Shown here in pieces: positions 18,169 through 24,267 of a DNA stretch of 64,000 nt; position 1 is the first letter of the stretch; the number at the start of each line of letters is the position of its first letter. Origin of the DNA: an uncultured Eubacteriales bacterium (GTDB lineage: Bacteria; Bacillota; Clostridia; Oscillospirales; Oscillospiraceae). Where the stretch lies: contig UQVA01000003.1 of the NCBI GenBank assembly GCA_900544405.1, positions 71,262 through 135,261 on the forward strand. The letters run 5' to 3'. The notes under the pieces are model-generated. The model did not search any database, was not told the DNA's origin, and saw nothing but the letters and a program-made list of their open reading frames with translations. The position numbers were made by a program, and so were the translations under genes.

Positions 18169-20313
18169 TTACATAAAGAGGGCTTCGCCCCCGGTGTATT
18201 CCATCAAAAGGCCCATCTGGGCATCATATTGCCGCAGGTCCTCCAGGATGGCGGCGTTGGGGCCGATTCTCCGGACCACGCCCTGCTGTTCCAGTTTTTG
18301 GAATTGAGGCTTGTACACGCTGACGCTGTACAGTCCTAATTTTCGCATCCGCTCCCGGCTGGGACCCCATCGGCGCAGGTCCTCCACCAATTTGGCCCCC
18401 TCCCCGACGGGAATGTACACGGTCACGGTGTCGTTTTCAATGATGTGGAACGCCTCGGCAATGTCCGCAAAGGCAAACTGCGGGGCCAGTTCCGTGAGGA
18501 TTTTCTTTTGGTCCAAATCCTTCTGTGGGTCCTTCACATGATAAAGAAGGTCCGTGAAATAGGCGCTGACCGCCTGGGGATCCGAGGGGTCCGGCCATTT
18601 TTTCAGCACTTCCTCGGCGCAGGCGATGTTCTGTTTCAGTGTAACGGGATTCTTTTCCCCGGTGGTGAAAATATGCACCAAACTTTCCTCTTTCGTGCGT
18701 TTTCCCTCCCGGTTGCACCGTCCGGCGGCCTGGATGATGGAATCCAGCCCCGCCAGTTCCCGGTACACGCTGGGGAAGTCCACGTCCACCCCGGCCTCAA
18801 TGAGGCTGGTAGACACCACCCGGCAAGGCTCCCCATCTATCAGCCGACGGCGGACTTCCTCCAAAACTGCCGTCCTGTGCATGGCCGTCATAGCGGTAGA
18901 CAAGTGGAACCGTCCCTCCTCCGGCAGCATTGCAAAGACCTTTTGAGCCAGCTTCCGGCTGTTCACCACACAAAGGGTCTGTTCTTCCTCCGCCAACCGG
19001 TCCGCCAGGGCCTCCGGCGGCAGAAGCCCCTCCTGCACATAGGTCACCCGGCGGAAAAAAGCGTGATTTTCCGTTTGGTCCGGGCAAAGCTCCCGAACCG
19101 TTCCGGGATAAAACTCCTTCAGCAGCGGTCCAAGCTGAGGCTGGGTAGCGGTACACAGCACCGCCGAGCAGTCGTAATGCTGCACCAGCTGGGAAATGGC
19201 CCAAACGCAGGGCCGCAGATAAGCCACCGGCAGGGTCTGGGCCTCGTCAAAAATCAGCACGCTGTCCGTAATATTGTGGAGCTTCCGGCAGGCCGACGAC
19301 CGGTTCTGGAACAGGGATTCAAAGAACTGCACCGCCGTGGTCAGAATGATGGGTGCGTCCCAGTTCTCACAGGCCAGCTTTTTCTGCTGGCCCTCCGGGG
19401 TCAGAGCGCCGTCCTCATCGCAGGGAAATTCCACATTGGCATAGTGGGTCAGCACGTTTTCCGCCCCAAAAATCCTTGAAAACACGTCGGCGGTCTGCTC
19501 CAGAATGGATGTATAAGGAATGATGTAAATGATTCGCCGCTGGCCCCACAGGAGCGCATGGCGCAGAGCAAAGGCCATGGACGTGACGGTCTTTCCGCCG
19601 CCGGTGGGTACGCTCAGGGTAAACAGCCCCTTTTCCGCCTGGGCGTTCTCCGTCACGGCCTGCAAAATGCGGCTCCTGCGGCGATTCAGGTCATTTTTCG
19701 GATTTTTCCAGCCATCCGTGTATGCATCCAGCCGCCGCTGTAACTCCGAAAGTTCCACCCCTGGCTCCCGATGAACGGTCCCGCCGGACATGAATTTTTC
19801 GGTGTCCAGCCAGTCCGCATCCACCAGGCAGGAGTAGAGCATCCGGGTGAAAAACACCGCCTCCAGGGTCTCCGTCCGCAAAAACGTCCGAATCGGCACC
19901 TCCGGAATTTCCACCTGCCGCAAAAACTCCCGGTAGTCGGGAATGTCGATGCCCGGTTTTGCCGACAGGCGGCCATTCAGGGTGCCGCCCTTGTCGGCCC
20001 TGGACCCGCCGTTGGGAAGACCGGCGTGGTGGCCCGCAATGGCAAAGGCCGCCGCGATATCCAGACGTTTCCGGGCTTCGAGTGCGCCCGCCGTGGAGTG
20101 ATCTGCCGAGATAGACTTGCCCCGAATCCGCTCCTGAAAAGCCGTCGATCCCTTCCCTATATCATGGATCCGCCCGCAGCGACGGGCCTGCTCCTCCGCA
20201 TGGATGTACTTGCCGAATTCCCCGGCCAGTTCCGCCGTACCCCGAAGATGGTCAATGAGAAGCTGTTCTTCTCCGGTGTCCTCCCGCCGATGGGCCAAAT
20301 ACGGCTTGTCCAT
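18169..20313 (-). CDS. cas3: CRISPR-associated helicase-nuclease Cas3 (HD-DExH)
   Basis: 714 residues. Nuclease-helicase recruited by target-bound Cascade to degrade DNA. The N-terminal HD nuclease has RIHDIGKGS (His50-Asp51) and GHHAG near 94-98. The helicase has Walker A SVPTGGGKT near 234-242, the DEAQ box in LIFDEAQTLP near 354-361, and motif VI QAAGRCNREGK. The ATG at 20313 follows an AGAGAGGA site and a leader of about 85 nt from a strong promoter. It heads the operon cas3-cas5-cas8c-cas7. All key residues are intact. Confidence 0.96.
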   Translation of the reverse strand: MDKPYLAHRREDTGEEQLLIDHLRGTAELAGEFGKYIHAEEQARRCGRIHDIGKGSTAFQERIRGKSISADHSTAGALEARKRLDIAAAFAIAGHHAGLPNGGSRADKGGTLNGRLSAKPGIDIPDYREFLRQVEIPEVPIRTFLRTETLEAVFFTRMLYSCLVDADWLDTEKFMSGGTVHREPGVELSELQRRLDAYTDGWKNPKNDLNRRRSRILQAVTENAQAEKGLFTLSVPTGGGKTVTSMAFALRHALLWGQRRIIYIIPYTSILEQTADVFSRIFGAENVLTHYANVEFPCDEDGALTPEGQQKKLACENWDAPIILTTAVQFFESLFQNRSSACRKLHNITDSVLIFDEAQTLPVAYLRPCVWAISQLVQHYDCSAVLCTATQPQLGPLLKEFYPGTVRELCPDQTENHAFFRRVTYVQEGLLPPEALADRLAEEEQTLCVVNSRKLAQKVFAMLPEEGRFHLSTAMTAMHRTAVLEEVRRRLIDGEPCRVVSTSLIEAGVDVDFPSVYRELAGLDSIIQAAGRCNREGKRTKEESLVHIFTTGEKNPVTLKQNIACAEEVLKKWPDPSDPQAVSAYFTDLLYHVKDPQKDLDQKKILTELAPQFAFADIAEAFHIIENDTVTVYIPVGEGAKLVEDLRRWGPSRERMRKLGLYSVSVYKPQFQKLEQQGVVRRIGPNAAILEDLRQYDAQMGLLMEYTGGEALFM

Positions 20314-20405
20314 AGGTGTTTCCTCTCTTTCTGTGTTCGTTATCGTTGTTTCTTCCCCCAGCCGAATACAGGCCGATGGGTTTTCAAGTTGCTCACCATG
20401 GCTGT

Positions 20406-20434
20406 ATTATACGTCCCTATTCCGCAAAAGTCAA
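20406..20434 (-). promoter_or_regulatory. Promoter of the cas3-cas5-cas8c-cas7 operon
   Basis: Minus-strand -35 TTGACT (20429-20434), exactly 17 nt, then -10 TATAAT (20406-20411); predicted start near 20399. It is close to consensus, so the operon should be strong unless repressed. The target site of the crRNA-like RNA lies 9-27 nt upstream of the -35. Confidence 0.88.
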
Positions 20435-20442
20435 GTTATTTT

Positions 20443-20461
20443 TTCATTAGAGGATATAGAA
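20443..20461 (+). promoter_or_regulatory. Predicted Cascade binding site for the crRNA-like RNA, with TTC PAM
   Basis: TTC at 20443-20445 is the type I-C PAM. The following bases match the pseudo-spacer (from 20580) at positions 1-5, 7-11, 13, 14 and 16. Mismatches at 6 and 12 fall on positions that are flipped out of the type I guide-target helix; beyond 16 pairing is poor. The site abuts the cas3 -35 box, so a bound Cascade would be expected to hinder RNA polymerase without a full R-loop. Confidence 0.8.
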
Positions 20462-20511
20462 TATTCGCAGAAGCTATTGTCTTGGGTCTGTGCCAACGGA
20501 AATTTTTCCAG

Positions 20512-20540
20512 TTGCTATTCTGCCGTCTATTGGGTATAAT
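20512..20540 (+). promoter_or_regulatory. Promoter of the crRNA-like RNA
   Basis: Plus-strand -35 TTGCTA (20512-20517), 17 nt, -10 TATAAT (20535-20540). The expected start, 7 nt past the -10, is 20547, the first base of the degenerate repeat. Divergent to the cas3 promoter. Confidence 0.82.
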
Positions 20541-20546
20541 TAGGCA

Positions 20547-20640
20547 GTCGGTCTTGGTTTCAAGGCTGTGGGTTGAAATATTAGCGGATACAGTAGCTGT
20601 CCCGGCGGGGCGTTCTTCGGAGCGCCCCGCTCCCATTTTC
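20547..20640 (+). ncRNA. crRNA-like regulatory RNA (CreR/CreA-type) for the type I-C system
   Basis: About 90-nt RNA with three parts. (1) A 33-nt degenerate repeat, 20547-20579: it starts GTCG as the repeat does, ends GTGGGTTGAAAT exactly as the AACCCAC-type repeats do, and keeps the 6-bp stem and 4-nt loop at positions 5-10, 11-14 and 15-20 with different bases (GTCTTG, GTTT, CAAGGC). (2) A 24-nt pseudo-spacer, 20580-20603, matching the cas3 promoter region next to a TTC PAM. (3) A terminator, 20604-20640: GCGGGGCGTTC-TTCG-GAGCGCCCCGC then TCCCATTTT. Cas5d should be able to process it and Cascade carry it. Because pairing ends near position 16, binding without Cas3 cleavage, and so autorepression of cas3, is inferred. 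crRNA-like cas regulators are known from other subtypes. Confidence 0.82.
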
Positions 20641-20688
20641 AGGCAGCGGTCATATAAATTACCAATTTCTTCCAGTTTTATTTCTTAT

Positions 20689-20717
20689 ATTTTATCACAT
20701 TTCAACGAACCATTCAA
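20689..20717 (-). promoter_or_regulatory. Upstream minus-strand promoter, antisense to the crRNA-like RNA
   Basis: -35 TTGAAT (20712-20717), 17 nt, -10 TAAAAT (20689-20694). Its transcript would run antisense across the crRNA-like RNA and on toward cas3. A further extended -10, TGCTATAAT, lies at 20770-20778, with an inverted repeat CTGTCC/GGACAG at 20785-20804 next to it. No gene is seen between 20641 and 20990. Confidence 0.45.
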
Positions 20718-20945
20718 GAAACTTTTCTGAAATCCGCCTATATTTTTCTCTGTCTTTCTGTACGACCGCATTATAGCACCCTATCTGTCCAATAAACCGG
20801 ACAGTTCCCGTATTTTTCCAAAATTTTTCTCCAGCGCTCCGATTGGCACACCGACAGGGCGGCGAACACAGGAGGGAGCCAGTGCCTCGCCAGAATCCCG
20901 GAGAAAGCTATTGACCCAAATCATTTTCGATTTCTGCTCAACACC

Positions 20946-20984
20946 GCAAAAATCGGGATGCCCCTTGCAGGACATCCCGATTTG
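20946..20984 (-). terminator. Second terminator-like hairpin downstream of tRNA-Gly
   Basis: AAATCGGGATG (20950-20960) pairs with CATCCCGATTT (20973-20983); on the minus strand it is followed by a T run. Confidence 0.6.
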
Positions 20985-20996
20985 TTCACGATAAGA

Positions 20997-21023
20997 GAAA
21001 AAGCACGCTTTTGGCGTGCTTTT
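20997..21023 (-). terminator. Terminator of tRNA-Gly
   Basis: AAAAAGCACGC and GCGTGCTTTTT enclose a 5-nt loop immediately after the tRNA CCA end; the minus-strand read ends in a T run. Confidence 0.8.
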
Positions 21024-21097
21024 TGGAGCGGGTAATGGGAGTCGAACCCACCTATCAACCTTGGGAAGGTCGCATTCTACCGATGAATTATACCCGC
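21024..21097 (-). tRNA. tRNA-Gly (anticodon CCC)
   Basis: The minus strand folds as a cloverleaf: acceptor GCGGGTA with TACCCGC, discriminator T, encoded CCA; anticodon stem CGACC/GGTTG around TTCCCAA, giving anticodon CCC; TTCGA-type T loop. Transcribed alone with its own terminator. Confidence 0.95.
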
Positions 21098-21157
21098 ATC
21101 GTGGGTCTATTATAGCAGACCCGTTTGAAAATAGCAAGTCTTTTTTTGTCGTTTGGC

Positions 21158-21706
21158 TCAATTTCCTTCGGCAAAGGGCTTCCCGGTCAGCACCGTGGAG
21201 CGGATGAAGGCGAACGTCTCCTTTTCGCCCTTTTCCTTCAGCATCGTCAACAGAAATTCCAACTCCCGGGCGGTCTGGGGGTGCATGAAATGCCGCTCCT
21301 TGCTCCGGGAAAAATAGGCCAGGGGCGAAGCGGGGGTATAATTCTTTCCCTCGTAGGTCATGCAGGCCGCCCGGCGGTCCATGACCATCTCGGCCAGGTA
21401 TTTTCTCGGCATGGGCACCGGGCCGTACTTTCCCGTGCCGGGGAGGATATCGGTCCAGTATTCATAATGATGGCGGTTGCGGCCCTTATGGTGCATCCAG
21501 GCCACGCTGTACCCTTCCGCCTCCCGCTGGGCGCTGTTGGGGGAACGGTTGCCCTGAAAATACTTTGCCCCGCTCCAGAACTCCGTGGGGGAGAATTTGG
21601 ACAGATCATGGGTCAGGCCCTGCCAGTAAAGGCCCACCCGAAAGCACCCCTGCCGCACCAGACGGCGGTGGTGGCAGATGGTCTTCAAATGCTGCCATGG
21701 TTTCAT
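21158..21706 (-). CDS. DUF5662 family protein
   Basis: 182 residues of unknown function. Features include THDLSKFSPTEFWSGAKYF near residues 32-50 with a His-Asp pair, VAWMHHKGRNRHHYEYW near 68-84, rich in His, and MPRKYLAEMVMDRRAA. The His/Asp spacing suggests a helical metal-binding fold, but no catalytic assignment is made. It is a conserved single-gene family of gut Firmicutes. The ATG at 21706 has a weak site (GGAGGGATGCGGA upstream). It stands alone between the tRNA and a divergent promoter. Confidence 0.8.
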   Translation of the reverse strand: MKPWQHLKTICHHRRLVRQGCFRVGLYWQGLTHDLSKFSPTEFWSGAKYFQGNRSPNSAQREAEGYSVAWMHHKGRNRHHYEYWTDILPGTGKYGPVPMPRKYLAEMVMDRRAACMTYEGKNYTPASPLAYFSRSKERHFMHPQTARELEFLLTMLKEKGEKETFAFIRSTVLTGKPFAEGN

Positions 21707-21771
21707 TTCCGCATCCCTCCGCTGGGTATTCTAGCAGAAAAACGTTTCAAATGCAATCCTTTCCGGAAATC

Positions 21772-21800
21772 TTGCGCTTTTTCTTTTTCTATGCTATAAT
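21772..21800 (+). promoter_or_regulatory. Promoter of the small protein-MATE-ZIP genes
   Basis: -35 TTGCGC (21772-21777), 17 nt, extended -10 TGCTATAAT ending at 21800. Confidence 0.75.
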
Positions 21801-21826
21801 AAAAAGAAAATGGAAGGTGTGGGCTT

Positions 21827-22057
21827 ATGGCAGCCTATGAAGTGGTGCGGGAGATCCAGAATCTCTGCCGGAACAACCAGATGCGGGACGTTTTCTTCGA
21901 TGAAGTGGAGACCGACGACCCGGAAAGTTATGTGCGGACGATGCTTAAGGCCGAAAAGGCAGAGCTGACCGTCACATATCGGGACGACGGCAGCGTCACC
22001 GTTTTCGCCGCCAGCGACGGCCTGGCCCAGAAATTTCTCTTTACCCCCATCGACTAG
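21827..22057 (+). CDS. Conserved hypothetical protein, 76 residues
   Basis: Small acidic protein starting MAAYEVVREIQNLCRNNQMR, with predicted alternating helix and strands (ELTVTYRDDGSVTVFAASDG). No known motif recognised. It has a GGAAGG ribosome site, its own good promoter, and is 15 nt upstream of the MATE gene, so the two are cotranscribed. Could be a small regulator or stress protein; unknown. Confidence 0.65.
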   Translation: MAAYEVVREIQNLCRNNQMRDVFFDEVETDDPESYVRTMLKAEKAELTVTYRDDGSVTVFAASDGLAQKFLFTPID

Positions 22058-22072
22058 AAAGGAGATTTTCCG

Positions 22073-23431
22073 ATGGACCAGCAGGAAGAAAAGTTTATTC
22101 AAATGACCCAGCCCCCGGTAGGCGGGCTCATCCTCAAGCTGGCCGTGCCCTGCATCGTCAGTATGCTGGTGACCACATTCTATAATATGGCGGACACCTT
22201 CTTCGTGGGAATGCTGAAAAGCAACGCCGCCACCGGCGCCGTGGGCGTGGTGTTCTCCATGATGACCATTATCCAGGCGGTGGGCTTCTTCTTCGGCCAC
22301 GGCAGCGGCAACTATATTTCCCGGCAGCTGGGCAGCAAGAACTATGACGAGGCCTCCAAAATGGCCGCCACGGGCTTTTTCTCCGCTCTGACCGCCGGAC
22401 TGCTCATCTGCATTCTGGGCCAGATCTTCCTGCGGCCTCTGGCGCGACTCTTAGGCTCCACGGAGACCATTCTCCCCTACACGGAGGCCTATCTGCGGGT
22501 CATTCTGATCGGCGCGCCCTGGATGACCGCTTCCCTGGTGCTGAACAATCAGCTGCGCTTTCAGGGCAGCGCCAGCTACGCCATGGTGGGCATTACCGCC
22601 GGTGCGGTGCTGAACATTGCTCTGGATCCCATTATGATCTTCTGGATGGACCTGGGCGTGGCCGGTGCAGGCTGGGCCACCATCATCAGCCAGCTGGTCA
22701 GCTTCTGCCTGCTGCTGGCCGGATGCCGCAGAGGCTCCAACGTGCGCCTGCATATCAAGAACGTGCAGCTGAAGGGCTTCTACTACAAGATGATCGTCAA
22801 GGGCGGTCTGCCCTCCCTGGCCCGGCAGGGGCTGGGTTCTCTGGCCACCATCTGCCTGAATCAGGCCTGCCGGGGCTACGGCGATGCGGTCATCGCCGCC
22901 ATGGGCGTGGTCCAGCGCATCACCCAGTTCGGCGGCTCGGCCATGATCGGCTTCGGCCAGGGCTTCCAGCCGGTCTGCGGCTTCAACTACGGAGCCAAGC
23001 TCTATAAGCGGGTGAAGGACGGCTTCTGGTTCTGCGTGAAGTATTCCTTCCTGTTCCTGGTGGTGGTCAGCGCTTTGGGCTATATTTTCGCCCCCCAGCT
23101 GATCGCTCTGTTCCGGGACGACCCGGAGGTCATCGCCTGCGGCACCACGGCTCTGCGGCTCCAATGCCTGACCTTCCCCCTGCAAAGCTGGCTCATCATC
23201 GCCAACATGATGGAGCAGACCATTGGCCGGACCATCCCGGCCACATTCCTGGCCGCTGCCCGGCAGGGCGTGTTCTTCATCCCGGCGGTGCTGATTTTGC
23301 CGCTGATGATGAAGCTGCTCGGCATTCAGGCAGCCCAGTCCGTTGCGGATATTCTGAGTTTTATCAGTGCCGTTCCCATCCAGCTTTATGTGATGAAGAC
23401 CATGGATCGGGAATCCATTCAAAGAAAGTGA
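22073..23431 (+). CDS. MATE family efflux transporter
   Basis: 452-residue integral membrane antiporter with about 12 hydrophobic segments in two halves. MATE features: MADTFFVGML near residues 39-48, GSGNYISRQLG near 82-92, and in the second half FGGSAMIGFGQGFQPVCGFNYGA near 288-310, a very typical MATE signature. Exports cationic drugs or metabolites using an ion gradient; substrate unknown. AAAGGAG site 8 nt upstream of ATG. Followed after 9 nt by the ZIP gene. Confidence 0.93.
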   Translation: MDQQEEKFIQMTQPPVGGLILKLAVPCIVSMLVTTFYNMADTFFVGMLKSNAATGAVGVVFSMMTIIQAVGFFFGHGSGNYISRQLGSKNYDEASKMAATGFFSALTAGLLICILGQIFLRPLARLLGSTETILPYTEAYLRVILIGAPWMTASLVLNNQLRFQGSASYAMVGITAGAVLNIALDPIMIFWMDLGVAGAGWATIISQLVSFCLLLAGCRRGSNVRLHIKNVQLKGFYYKMIVKGGLPSLARQGLGSLATICLNQACRGYGDAVIAAMGVVQRITQFGGSAMIGFGQGFQPVCGFNYGAKLYKRVKDGFWFCVKYSFLFLVVVSALGYIFAPQLIALFRDDPEVIACGTTALRLQCLTFPLQSWLIIANMMEQTIGRTIPATFLAAARQGVFFIPAVLILPLMMKLLGIQAAQSVADILSFISAVPIQLYVMKTMDRESIQRK

Positions 23432-23440
23432 GTTTTTTCT

Positions 23441-24217
23441 ATGTCTCCTATCGTATTTATCATTCTTCTGACCCTTATCACCGGTGTAGGCGGCCTGGCC
23501 TTCGGCGGCTTGCTGGCAAGCCTGCTGAAACGGGAGTCCCCGGTGGCCAGCGGCTTGCTGCTGAGCTTCACGGCAGGACTGATGCTGTGCATCGTGGCGT
23601 TGGACATGGTGCCGGAATCCGCCGAAGCCGCCCCCTCCATCTGGATCACACCTCTATGCCTGGTGGCCGGGTTCGGCATCACCTACTTCCTGAACTGCTG
23701 GATCGATAAGAGCCAGCACCATGAGGACGACCACCACTCCCACCAGTGCGCCTGCGGCCACCACGACCTGCACACAGCGGGCGTCGTGCTGGCAGCCGCC
23801 GTAGCCCTCCACAATGTCCCTGTGGGCATGGCAGTGGGCACCAGTGTGTCCATTCAGGGCATGGGCTGGGCCAGCATTCTGGCCGCCGTGACCATCGGCC
23901 TGCACAACATCCCGGAGGGAATGTCCATCGCCATCCCCCTGCTCCACGATGGCTCCAAGCGGGCCGGAGCCATCGCCATCAGCGCCCTCAGCGGCATTCC
24001 CACGGTGCTGGGTGCGCTGCTGGGCTATTTCATCGGCAGCAAGGCCGCTTCGGCTCTGTCCGTGGCCATGGCCCTGGCCGGCGGCGCCATGCTCTATGTG
24101 GTGTTCTTCGAGCTACTGCCGGAAAGCTACCGGACCTGGAAGTCCAAATGGACCATTCTGGCCACCGTCGTGGGCTTCGCCACCGGGGTCCTGCTCCTGC
24201 TGAGTCACCACGGTTAA
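23441..24217 (+). CDS. ZIP family metal transporter
   Basis: 258 residues, eight hydrophobic segments. ZIP metal-site motifs are HNVPVGMAVG near residues 124-133 and HNIPEGMSIAIPL near 154-166, the latter being the conserved helix V motif. A cytoplasmic loop between helices III and IV is rich in His (HHEDDHHSHQCACGHHDLH, about 88-106) and would bind zinc or iron. Cotranscribed with the MATE gene and ended by a bidirectional terminator. Confidence 0.93.
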   Translation: MSPIVFIILLTLITGVGGLAFGGLLASLLKRESPVASGLLLSFTAGLMLCIVALDMVPESAEAAPSIWITPLCLVAGFGITYFLNCWIDKSQHHEDDHHSHQCACGHHDLHTAGVVLAAAVALHNVPVGMAVGTSVSIQGMGWASILAAVTIGLHNIPEGMSIAIPLLHDGSKRAGAIAISALSGIPTVLGALLGYFIGSKAASALSVAMALAGGAMLYVVFFELLPESYRTWKSKWTILATVVGFATGVLLLLSHHG

Positions 24218-24228
24218 TTTCGGATACG

Positions 24229-24267
24229 AAAATACCCGCAGATTTTTGAAATCTGCGGGTATTTTTT
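24229..24267. terminator. Bidirectional terminator between ZIP and ABC exporter genes
   Basis: AATACCCGCAGATTT and its complement flank a 3-nt loop, with A run before and T run after, serving both convergent genes. Confidence 0.88.

Noticed and set aside
20606..20634. Hairpin read on the minus strand as a terminator or riboswitch in front of cas3
   Set aside because: No T run in that direction; on the plus strand it fits as the terminator of the crRNA-like RNA. No known riboswitch consensus was recognised.
8422..21097. The CRISPR-Cas locus as an island inserted at tRNA-Gly
   Set aside because: I found no direct repeat of the tRNA 3' end at the far side and no integrase.
20781..21161. 126-codon minus-strand frame
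   Set aside because: It runs straight through the tRNA-Gly gene and its terminators.
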